NCBI GenBank assembly: GCA_016707785.1 | Contig: JADJGZ010000057.1 | Location: 49,922-113,921, forward strand | Source: Bacteroidales bacterium | Lineage (GTDB): Bacteria > Bacteroidota > Bacteroidia > Bacteroidales > UBA4417 | DNA: 64,000 nucleotides | Direction of reading: 5' to 3' | Part shown: piece by piece, positions 37,313-47,063 of the stretch | Position numbering within the stretch: position 1 is the stretch's first letter | How the letters are laid out: each line of letters starts with the position of its first letter | Position numbers and translations under genes: made by a program | Notes under the pieces: model-generated | What the model was told of the DNA's origin: nothing | Database searches by the model: none | What the model saw: the letters and a program-made list of their open reading frames with translations, nothing else

Positions 37313-39736
37313 ATGAAAGGCCTTACTCTACTACTCCTCTTTCTGCTCACCTGCTCCTTATCTTTTTCACAAATTGCAGTTAATAATGATGGCACCCTGC
37401 CTGATCCTTCTGCAATGCTGGATATAAAATCCACATCGAAAGGGATGCTGATTCCAAGACTGACAACATCCCAACGTGATATGGTTGCCTCTCCTGCCAC
37501 AGGGCTGCTCATTTACAACACCACTACCTTATCTTTTGATTATTATACCGGCTCCGGCTGGATAAAACTTGGAAAGGCCCTGCCAGAGGGAACCCAGGCA
37601 GGGGATATGCTTGTTTGGAATGGAAGCGATTGGCAGCCAGCTTCTTTTAAATATTATCACCTTGATCGTGATGGTGACACTTTTGGGGATCCGATCACAT
37701 TAATTTACAGCCCGGTTCAACCTACAGGATATGTTCTGAATGACTGCGACAATGACGACAATGATCCTTTTTCAGGTGGTGGAGTCGTGAGAACTTATTA
37801 CCCCGACAGAGATGGTGACGGGCATGGCGATCCAACCGGAACTCCTGCCCAGGGATGTATTGCTCCCCCGGGTTATGCGATGTTTAGTCAGGATGATTGC
37901 GATGACAACAATCCTCTTGTTTTTCCGGGTGCTGCTGAGCTCTGTGACAGCATCGATAATGATTGCGATGGAATTATCGATGAGAAGGTTACGCTGTTCA
38001 TTGACCTTGACCAGGATATGTTCGGAGATCCCGGTAATTCAATTCAGTCCTGTATGCCTTTTCCTGCAGGATATGTTACAAATTCAATGGACTGCGACGA
38101 TACCGATCCATTGACAAATCCGATGAATCCCTATGAAGCCTGTGATGGCAAGGATAATAACTGTAATGGAGATATTGATGAAAGTCCAACATTTGCTTTC
38201 TTCGACGGTGATTCTGACGGTTATGGAGATATTAACAATCCGATGCCATGGAACTGTGGACAGGCCCTGCCCCCGAATTATTCATTCAGTTTTAATGATT
38301 GTAATACCGAAAATCCTGCCATTAACCCTGGAGCAACAGAAATATGTGATGGAATAGATAATGATTGTGATGGCCAGGTAGATGAAGATGTAACAACACT
38401 CACTACGTTTTATGCTGATGCTGATAACGATGGATTTGGAGATATTGCGGTGACAACAGAAGCTGCTGGTTGCACCCCTCCAGCCGGTTATGCGAGCAAT
38501 TCCATGGATTGTGACGACAATAATCCAAACATGAACCCTAATACTCAGGAAACCTGCAATGGAACTGATGATAACTGCAACGGAGTGATTGACGAAGGAG
38601 TGGCCTCTAACGGAAGTACCTCTTATTGGGATTATGACGGTGATGGATATGGTGATGCAAATCAACCGTTGACCCTTTGCTATGCCCAATGGGGTTACGT
38701 TGCCAATGCCGGTGATTGTGATGAATTCAATCCCGCTGTATATCCTGGTGCCACAGAAATTTGCGATGGGATAGATAATAACTGCAATGGACAGGTTGAT
38801 GAGGATGTGGTTCTGCTTACCTGGTATTTCGATGCCGATAATGATGGCTACGGAGTGAATGATAACACAATTCAGGCGTCTTCTATGTGGGAATCCTGTT
38901 TTCCTTAATAAGTCCCGGTAATCCTGAGGATTGCGATGTTACAATGATTGCAATGGGAATGATTGTAATGACAATGTCCCCAATCCTACCATCTGTATCC
39001 AGGTGCCACACGATGGTTTGGAAATCCGGCAATGTCGGCTGTTTGCAATGGCCCCCGGATATGTGTAAGTGCAACTGACTGATGGATGATAAGGCAGTTC
39101 ATTCCCAACCCAACAATCTGGCAATATCGCAATAACTGCGATGGGCTGACAGATGATAATATGCTCTACCCTGGCAGATGCGATGGTGACGGATATGGCC
39201 TTCAGTTTCGTGACGGGATGCAACCGGTTTACCATGCAAGGGGATATGTTCCAATCCGGCGATTCATCCTGATGCGCCAGAAATCTGTGGTAACGGTATC
39301 GATGAGAATTGTGATGGATATATTACCAATCCGACCATCTGGTACCTGGATGCTGATAACGACGGTTTTGGGAATCCGGCAATAAGTCAGAATGTCTGTG
39401 ATGGACCGGCTGGCTATGTTTCAAATAATGCCGACTGTGATGATAGCAACCTGGTGGTATATCCGGGAGCGACTGAGGTGTGCGACGGCTTCGACAACAA
39501 TTGCGACGGCTTTATAGATTATCTTGTCGTTGGAGCTCCCATTTGGTACTTGGATAATGATAACGATGGTTATGGAACAAACAACTATTTTTACCAGGGT
39601 TGCACAGACAGGAGTTTCAACTAATGGTGATTGCAATGATTCCCATCCTTATGTTCATCCTAATGCACCAGAAATCTGTGGTAACTCGCTTGATGATAAT
39701 TGCAATGGAATATTTGATGAAGCAGGATGCCAGTAA
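37313..39736 (+). pseudogene. Secreted MopE-like Cys/Asp repeat protein, 3' half frameshifted (family copy 8)
   Basis: Begins with signal peptide MKGLTLLLLFLLTCSLSFSQ and the family module (NNDGTLPDPSAMLDIKSTSK, PRLTTSQRDM). After residue ~115 it switches to repeats of about 70 residues: a calcium-loop-like DxDxDxxGD segment, then DCDDxxPxxxPGAxEICDG and DNDCDGxxDE. These match the putative metal-binding repeats of the MopE family. Five repeats are intact up to 38880; the frame then stops at 38908. The rest, to TAA 39736, keeps repeat fragments in shifting frames (for example CDGFDNNCDGF near 39490 and CGNSLDDNCNGIFDEAGCQ at the end). The intact half could still give a truncated secreted product of about 530 residues. 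Confidence 0.75.
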
Positions 39737-39789
39737 TCCAGACATGTTGACTTTGATTGACCATATTTTATTAATGAAATATCCCTCTA

Positions 39790-42023
39790 ATGAGAACTCG
39801 GATTTACTCTCTCCTGACTTTTTTAATCCTGGGCATCACAGGTTTTGCCCAGGTAGGTATTAACACTGATGGTTCCCTACCCCACAATTCAGCAATGCTG
39901 GATGTGAAATCGACAGGGAAGGGTGTTTTACTCCCACGAATGACTTACAATGAATTGGTTGCCATCAGCAGTCCGGCGGAAGGCTTGATGGCCTTTTGCA
40001 CCGATTGTGGGCCCAGTTCCACTGGAACCCTGGTTATCTATTCGAGTGGTATTTGGAACACTCTAAATGTTAACTGCTTAACCCCGATTCATCCTATTGC
40101 AGGGTTGCATGGAGTAACTTCCTACCAGGTTCTATGGGTGTGGAGTACAGTACCGGGAGCAACCGGTTATAAATGGAACACCTGGAACAATTATTCGAAT
40201 GCAACCGACATGGGCACCACCACCATGAAAATGGAAACCGGACTTGCCTGCAATACAGCATATGACAGATATGTATGGGCATACAACGCATGTGGACAGT
40301 CAGAGCCAGTGATCCTGAATCAAACAACAATGGTGGCTTCATCACCGGTTTCGGCACTCTAATGTTACCAGTCCTAACCAGGTAGTATGGAACTGGAATG
40401 CAGTTCCCGGGGCTATCGGTTACAAATGGGGTACTACGAATGTTTATGCCAATGCAACAGATATGGGGACGGCAATTTCCAAAACCGAAACCGGTCTCAC
40501 CTGCCAGACGCTCTATACCCGATATGTGTGGGCATATAACAGTTGTGGATACTCCAGTCCAACCACCCTTGCACAGACCACCTCTCAGCTGCCGCTTGCA
40601 CCTTTTGCAGCGACCCACACTTCAACCTCTTCGCAAATAACCTGGAATTGGAACCCTGTAACTTCTGCCCTTGGCTATAAGATCAATACTGTTAATGATT
40701 ACACCACTGCAACTGATCTTGGCCTGGTTACATCAAAAACCGAAACCGGACTCCCATGCAACACTGCACAAACACGGTATATCTGGGCTTATGGCACTTG
40801 TGGAAATTCGACAGTTACAACAATGACATTTTCTACTGTTGCTGCACCTCCTTCAGCAACTGCAGGAACACATGTACCTACAACCACTTCTATTGTCTGG
40901 AACTGGAATACAGTAACCGGTGCCACCGGATATAAATGGAACACCACAAATAATTATGCCACTGCTACGAACATGGGAACAGTAACGAGTAAAACTGAGA
41001 CTGCTCTTACCTGCAATACTCCTTACACCCGCTATATCTGGGCATATAATTCATGTGGAAATTCAATTGAAACTACCCTGGTTCAATCGACATCCATGAG
41101 TAATATCCCTGCAACACCAAATGCCGGGACACATTCATTTACAGCTACTTCAATTACCTGGAAATGGAATGCAGTAAGTGGAGCAGCAGGATATAAATGG
41201 AGCACATCCAATGATTATTCTACTGCTACAAATATGGGAACGGCAACCACAAAGGCTGAAACAGGACTCTTTTGCGGAACCACCTATAACAGGTATGTAT
41301 GGGCCTATACTTCCTGTGGGGTATCGGTTCCGGTAACCCTGACCCAGGCAACTGTTTGGTGTTTATGGACCTGCGGCGATTCTATTACTGATGCACGTGA
41401 TAATAAGCGATACGCAACCGTTTCCATCAATTCAAAATGCTGGATGGCTCAAAATCTGAATTATGGAACAAAGATCAATACTACCGTCAATCAGACCAAT
41501 AACTCCTTGCCTGAAAAATACTGCATCGGTAATAATGAATCAGCATGTAGCACTTATGGGGCACATTATCAATGGGACGAAATGATGAATTATACGGTTG
41601 CTAGTTCTACCAATCCTAGTGGACGACAAGGATTATGCCCTGAAGGATGGCATATCCCAAGCGATGCTGAATACTGTGAAATGGAGACGTTTCTTGACCC
41701 CACTGTGAGTTGCGCCAGTTATAATTATGACCGGTACAGATGCTGGTGGACAAATGAAAACTACCGGAACTTCACAATGGGATTCACCAAATACAGGCGC
41801 CACCAATGCAAGTGGTTTCAGTGCTCTTCCAGCAGGAACTCTTGGATCGAATGGTAACTGGACTGGTGTACATACTTTTACACTATTCTGGACCACAAGT
41901 GAGGTAGTCACTACAGGTGACATAGCCGCAGCCAGCCATGAACTCCGAAATGACGCAGCCCAGGTAGGACGGTATTACCACTATAAGTCAGATGTTATGT
42001 CCGTTCGATGTGTAAGAGATTAA
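39790..42023 (+). pseudogene. Secreted repeat protein with FISUMP domain, two frameshifts (family copy 9)
   Basis: The signal peptide (MRTRIYSLLTFLILGITGFAQ) and family module ([20 protein letters not shown]) are intact, followed by about 90-residue repeats with the core WNWNxVxGAxGYKWNTxNxY, TxTGLxCNTxYxRYVWAYNSCG, which look like fibronectin-III-type beta modules. Six repeats are visible. The C-terminus is a FISUMP domain: DARDNKRYATVSINSKCWMAQN, YQWDEMMNY, CPEGWHIPSDAEYC and the terminal SVRCVRD. Two one-base shifts break it, at about 40350 (after SSPVSAL) and about 41715 (before MTGTDAGGQMK); each side reads well in its own frame. It follows the MopE-like gene by 53 bp. Confidence 0.75.
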
Positions 42024-42097
42024 AACTGAGTTATTCATTGACTTTAAAAGACATCACTCTTTTTGCTTTACAAACTTGTATTACACAGTCATTCTAT

Positions 42098-44332
42098 ATG
42101 AATTCAAAACTAAAGACTTTATCACTGATTCTGTTATTCTGTCTGATTGAAATGCATTCATTTGCCCAGATAGGAATTAACACTGATGGCTCAAACCCTC
42201 ACAATTCAGCCATGCTGGATGTAAAATCCAATAGCAAGGGAATCCTTCCTCCACGGATGACATACAGCCAGATACAGGATATTCAGTCGCCGGCTGAAGG
42301 GCTGTTTGTTTTCTGTACCAATTGCGGTCCCACAGGTGACGGATCACTTGCCATGTTCATGGGTGGAAAATGGAATCTGATGACAAGTTCTTGCTTGCCT
42401 CCCGCTCCCCAACTCAGAGGCACATATTGCCGGTTCCAGCCAGATTACCTGGAACTGGGAGCCAGTGCCGGGTGCAATGGGTTACAGGTTCAATACCTGG
42501 AATAACCTTTTGACTGCTATCTTTCTCGACACCAATAGTTTTTATATTGAATCATTCCTGAATTGCAATACATCGGAAACCCGTTACCTTTGGGCCTATG
42601 ATGCTTGCGGAACCTCCCTCCCGTCATTTATCCCAATCAACTGCGGTAACCCCTGCCTTACCTGGTGCTGGAGTCTCTTTAGCATATCCACACCAGATCA
42701 CATGGAACTGGACAGCCTCCCAGGGAGCAACCGGATACAAATGGAACACCTCTAACAACTATGCAACTGCAGTTGATGTAGGGAATAATCTCACGAAAAC
42801 TGAAACCGGACTTAACTGTAATACTGTGTATAAGCGCTATGTATGGGCTTATAACAGCTGTGGGAATTCCAATGCTATCTCCTGAAACATTTCAACAACC
42901 ACAGCACCCACTTCTCCTTCAGCCGGAACCCATGTGGCTAACACAACTGAAATCACCTGGAACTGGAATCCGGTTACAGGAGCCGCAGGGTATAAATGGA
43001 ATACCGTGAATAACTTTGCTACCGCCCAGGATATGGGCACATCAGCAACAAAAACTGAAACCGGATTAGCCTGTAACAACAGTTTTACCAGGTATATCTG
43101 GGCTTATAGCAATTGTGGGAATTCTGTGGTAACCCCAATCAGTCAGTCCACAATTAAACTACCACTTGCTCCTGTAACTGCTACTCATTCTGCTACACCG
43201 ACTTCTATTATCTGGAACTGGAACCCGGTAGCCGGAGCTGCCGGATATAAATGGAATACGTCAAACAATTATGCTACCGCCCAGGATATGGGAAGTGCAA
43301 CCTCAAAAACAGAAGGTGGTCTGGTTTGCAATTCCCCCTATACCCGTTATGTATGGGCCTATAGCAGTTGCGGTTCATCAATAGCCGTCGCCCTCACCCA
43401 GGCTACTCCCATGACGAATATACCAGCAGCACCGGTTGAAGGTTCACATACATTTTCGACCAGTACTATCACGTGGAAATGGCTGGCTGTTTCAGGAGCA
43501 ATCGGTTACAAATGGAATACAGTTAATGACTACGCCTCTGCTACTGATATGGGATTACTTCTCCAAAAGACAGAAACCGGGCTTTCCTGTGCAACTACCT
43601 ATAACCGTTATGTGTGGGCTTACTCTTCATGCGGTTATTCATCCGTAACCCCGATTTCCCAGACTACAATCTGGTGCCTCTGGACCTGTGGACAACCGAT
43701 CATTGATTCGAGGGATGGGAAGGAGTATAACACGGTGCTCATTGACTCTCAATGCTGGTTGGCTGAAAATTTGAACATTGGTACGCGAATCAATGGCTCT
43801 GATAATCAAACCAATAATGGAGTGATACAGAAGTATTGCATGAATGATCTCGAATCGAACTGCTCAATATATGGTGGACTATACCAATGGGATGAGATGA
43901 TGAATTACACTTCATCAAGCAGTGCGAATCCTAGCGGCCGGCAGGGTATTTGCCCGGAAGGCTGGCATATCCCTTCCTTAAATGAATTGTGCCAGATGCA
44001 AACTTTCCTGGATCCAACTATGCTATGCTCAACTGATGATGCGAACTCGGTACTGATGTTGGTGGCCAAATGAAAGAAACAGGCACCCTACACTGGATGT
44101 CCTAACACCGGAGCTACAAATACCAGCGGATTTACTGCCCTGGGTGCGTAAAAGGAATTTTGATGGCACTTTTTCTCTTAACGCTTCCTCTTTTCGGTCT
44201 TCCAAGATAAGTGTCGTATTTGGATTTGATAGGACCAATTCTATTGTTCTTAATAATTATTCATCCAAAATCAGCCATCTTCAAATAACATCCAAAGATT
44301 TAGGAAATTCAGTAAGGTGTGTAAGGGATTAA
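42098..44332 (+). pseudogene. Secreted repeat protein with FISUMP domain, multiply disrupted (family copy 10)
   Basis: A close relative of copy 9, starting at ATG 42098 (MNSKLKTLSLILLFCLIEMH, then SFAQ) with the family module ([20 protein letters not shown]). Breaks lie at about 42410-42470 and about 42650 (frameshifts) and at 42883, where an in-frame TGA interrupts a repeat (NAIS, stop, NISTTT). From 42934 a good frame carries three repeats and the FISUMP domain (DSRDGKEYNTVLIDSQCWLAEN, YQWDEMMNYTSS) to 44070. Two more shifts follow before the last exact landmark SVRCVRD at 44332. With at least five lesions this is the most degraded of the family. Confidence 0.75.
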
Positions 44333-44399
44333 ACATAACCTTTTAAATGAAATACAATTTTCGCTTCCTTCTGATATGGGTTTCGTTTCTTTGGGGAAG

Positions 44400-44430
44400 G
44401 AGATTCGTAATACATTCGTGAATTCGTGGC
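44400..44430. repeat. Right half of the 60-bp CGAAT palindrome
   Basis: AGATTCGTAATACATTCGTG and onward to CGTGGC, equal to the right arm of the full repeat at 44452-44511 but lacking the left arm. Confidence 0.6.
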
Positions 44431-44451
44431 TTAAAACCTTCCTTTAATGTT

Positions 44452-44511
44452 GCCACGAATGCGCGAATAAAAGAACGAATGAGATTCGTAATACATTCGT
44501 GAATTCGTGGC
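44452..44511. repeat. 60-bp CGAAT palindromic repeat next to GxxExxY gene
   Basis: Begins GCCACGAATGCGCGAAT and ends ATTCGTGAATTCGTGGC. The two arms are imperfect inverted repeats in which three CGAAT blocks line up at the same spacing. It lies 30 bp from the 3' end of the GxxExxY gene. Confidence 0.75.
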
Positions 44512-44540
44512 TAAAAACCTCTCTCCCATTAAGATTGGAA

Positions 44541-44918
44541 TCAACCTAAAAGTATCCTTTTGTAGTTCAGTCTAAGTTCTCCAAAATTAACCAGCAGGGC
44601 TAGTTTATTCTGTGAGACTTTCAGGTAATTGATGCACTGTGCAATAAATCCCTCCGGAATAGAAGAGACTCCTTTTACCTCCAGGATAATCCCATCGTAA
44701 ACAACAAAATCAGCATAAAATCGATGAGGCAAAATAATATCCTTGTAATTCACAACATACTCTTTCTCTCGCTCAAATGGAATATTTGCTTTTTTGAATT
44801 CATACTCAAGGGCATCCTTATAAACGATTTCCAGGAATCCGGCCCCTAATTGATTGTGCACATCCATACAAATACCAATAATGGAATAGCTTTCGTCTTT
44901 TAATACTATATCGCTCAT
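44541..44918 (-). CDS. GxxExxY protein (PD-(D/E)XK nuclease superfamily)
   Basis: A 125-residue protein with the defining motif GAGFLEIVYKDAL (G-x-x-E-x-x-Y, residues about 26-38) and a nuclease-like core YADFVVYDGIILEVKGV in which D and E-x-K match the PD-(D/E)XK signature. The C-terminus LLVNFGELRLNYKRI is also typical. GxxExxY proteins are of this length and have no proven function. Here the gene is surrounded by copies of a 60-bp palindrome: one and a half on its 3' side and a degenerate plus four intact copies on its 5' side. That placement suggests the protein acts on the repeats, like RAYT transposases on REP sequences, but this is inference. Confidence 0.85.
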   Translation of the reverse strand: MSDIVLKDESYSIIGICMDVHNQLGAGFLEIVYKDALEYEFKKANIPFEREKEYVVNYKDIILPHRFYADFVVYDGIILEVKGVSSIPEGFIAQCINYLKVSQNKLALLVNFGELRLNYKRILLG

Positions 44919-44967
44919 AATTAATATATTAAATAAATAATACCTTCAAAACCAGAATAAAAAAATG

Positions 44968-45028
44968 CAACGAATACACGAATAAATGTAGGAATAAAAT
45001 TCGTTCTACATATGTGCATTAGTGGCTA
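44968..45028. repeat. Degenerate copy of the CGAAT palindrome
   Basis: CAACGAATACACGAATAAAT ... TTAGTGGCTAAAAACC resembles the 60-bp repeat with several changes. It lies 50 bp upstream of the GxxExxY start. Confidence 0.5.
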
Positions 45029-45054
45029 AAAACCTTCCCATTTCAAGTAATGTT

Positions 45055-45375
45055 GCCACGAATGCGCGAATAAAAGAACGAATGAGATTCGTAATACATT
45101 CGTGAATTCGTGGCTAAAAAACCTTCCCATTTCTTTAATGTTGCCACGAATGCGCGAATAAAAGAACGAATGAGATTCGTAATACATTCGTGAATTCGTG
45201 GCTAAAAACCTTCCCATTTCATTTTAATGTTGCCACGAATGCACGAATAAAAGAACGAATGAGATTCGTGATACATTCGTGAATTCGTGGCTTAAAACCT
45301 TCCATTTTTAATGTTGCCACGAATGCGCGAATAAAAGAACGAATGAGATTCGTAATACATTCGTGAATTCGTGGC
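45055..45375. repeat. Tandem array of four 60-bp CGAAT palindromes
   Basis: Copies at 45055-45114, 45143-45202, 45232-45291 and 45316-45375, separated by 24-29 bp of similar sequence (TTCCCATTT, TTTAATGTT). The 60-bp units are nearly identical. The third differs at GCAC for GCGC and GTGAT for GTAAT. The array ends 23 bp before the stop of the next minus-strand gene. Confidence 0.85.
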
Positions 45376-45398
45376 TTAAACCTCTTCGGTTCGGTGAA

Positions 45399-46607
45399 CT
45401 AACCACCAGACGTTTTGCCTCCGGAAATCCCGAAATAACCGGCCAGCAGGCCAAGCCCCATCACCATTGCCTCATTGAATCCGCGGGTTTCAATAGAAAA
45501 GCCAATCAGCACAATCCCCAGTCCCCAGTAAGCAACAGCAGCAATTAATCCCAAAATGCTGCCCATAGCCAGCGGACGAAAACGCACCTTTTTCTTTCCC
45601 AGCAGATTTTTACCCAGGGCACCAATCAATCCTCCCAGCAAGGCAAGCAAAAGGAAAAGCCATGGAAACACTGCTTTCAGCTCAAGGACATTACTTCTGT
45701 ATTTCTGATTGACCGCCTTAATCTCAATATTTCCAATACTTTCCGACCGCAAGTTCACAATTGTTGGCTGATCACCAACCACTACAATCCTTGAAGAATC
45801 AAGGCTGCCGAGAGAGGTTTCAATCCCCAAAGGAATGGCCTTATTCCCGGAAACACCCTTCAGAGAAATATGAACCGGGATGGTCTGAATGCCCATGCCC
45901 TGTATCCGGGTACGCGCAGAACTCAATACAATAGCAGGTTCTACACCTAGTTTCTTTGGATATCCCAGCGGATTGCTCACAGTAAGTATCTTCACTTCCA
46001 CTGAATCCAAGGCTTCAACAGACTGAACACTTATATCCAGGGGTGGCCAGTTTATGGATTGAATTTGCAATGGTTTGGAAATGGTACCATATGAAACCAG
46101 TATTTCTTCCGGATTTGACAGTTTCTTCTGGCTGGGTTGGGAGGTTCCTTCATTGTTCACTTCTAAGGGGATAAACCGGATACTCCCCTCAAAAAGTTTC
46201 CTTGCAAAATCATACTTCAGCGGAGCTGCATCAATAAACAGAATCCTGTAAGCAATCTGCAAACCCGTTACTGATTCCTTGGCATAATACAGTTCAGGAA
46301 CCATGAAGACCCTTTCATTGCCTGTTGTGTTGATCATGCCCTGAAGCACTGATTGATCAACACGGCTGATAGCTTGCCCGGTTTGAGCCACCGCCTTTTC
46401 CTCCCCTTCCTTAAGCCTGAAACTGCTGACTCGTTCCACCCTAGCCGAAGTGTCCTTAACCTCTGTTAGATCATTGCTTACCTTAAAGGCCACTTTCTGC
46501 TGCAACAACTGCGGACTGATCAGGCGTTGCCTTGTAATAGTACGTTGGGCATTTAAAAGTGTGGAGATAAATAGTATTAATATGATGGAAAAACAGAGAC
46601 TTTTCAT
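45399..46607 (-). CDS. Exported, membrane-anchored protein of unknown function
   Basis: A 402-residue protein I do not recognise. Signal peptide MKSLCFSIILILFISTLLNAQ. Residues about 25-310 are soluble and beta-rich with a Q/K-rich start, and could form one or two Ig-like domains (for example IPVHISLKGVSGNKAIPLGI). Residues about 312-335 (FPWLFLLLALLGGLIGALG), 345-372 and 380-395 are hydrophobic, so the C-terminus is membrane-embedded with the large domain in the periplasm. The glycine-rich last helices resemble inner-membrane anchors of unknown type. It stands alone between the CGAAT repeat array (23 bp away) and a long gene-free stretch. Confidence 0.6.
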   Translation of the reverse strand: MKSLCFSIILILFISTLLNAQRTITRQRLISPQLLQQKVAFKVSNDLTEVKDTSARVERVSSFRLKEGEEKAVAQTGQAISRVDQSVLQGMINTTGNERVFMVPELYYAKESVTGLQIAYRILFIDAAPLKYDFARKLFEGSIRFIPLEVNNEGTSQPSQKKLSNPEEILVSYGTISKPLQIQSINWPPLDISVQSVEALDSVEVKILTVSNPLGYPKKLGVEPAIVLSSARTRIQGMGIQTIPVHISLKGVSGNKAIPLGIETSLGSLDSSRIVVVGDQPTIVNLRSESIGNIEIKAVNQKYRSNVLELKAVFPWLFLLLALLGGLIGALGKNLLGKKKVRFRPLAMGSILGLIAAVAYWGLGIVLIGFSIETRGFNEAMVMGLGLLAGYFGISGGKTSGG

Positions 46608-47063
46608 GGTTGATTAAATTGGATTATAAATACTAAAGATTTCATTCCCTTTCATTCAAACGCACTGAATCCTACAAAAGATAAAGTTAAACAAATAAAA
46701 CTCCCTTTTTGATCAGTCTTATTGGATGGAACCTTAAGTTGTTTTATAAAAACTCTATGTTTGGATGAGCCAATTCTTGTTTGCCTGATCCTTTAAACAT
46801 AACGCCTACTGCTTGCTTTCCCCTGCTTTGGATGGAGAAAGAATAAAGTCAAGGGTTAAGCCTGGGAATTAGCACAAAAAGTGTGAACTCCCCAGCCTTC
46901 GGTCAGGGATTACAGGTTATGTATAAAGCTGAAATGAATAGAAAAGTCAGTGAATTCATACAAATAAAGCAGCCTTCTTTTTGAGAAAACCTTTTGCCAG
47001 AATTTAGGCAGAAGAAATAAAGGGAATTCCAGCTATAGGAACCGAGTTTAAAGACCAGGCTTA
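46608..47063. other. Gene-free intergenic stretch
   Basis: About 455 bp with no credible open frame, repeat or RNA fold that I can see. It contains the upstream region of the exported protein at 46607 and the 3' flank of the PKD protein. Confidence 0.5.

Noticed and set aside
45055..45375. Regularly spaced repeats that could look like a CRISPR array
   Set aside because: The 60-bp units are palindromic and the 24-29-bp gaps are nearly the same sequence, so there are no unique spacers, and there is no cas gene nearby.
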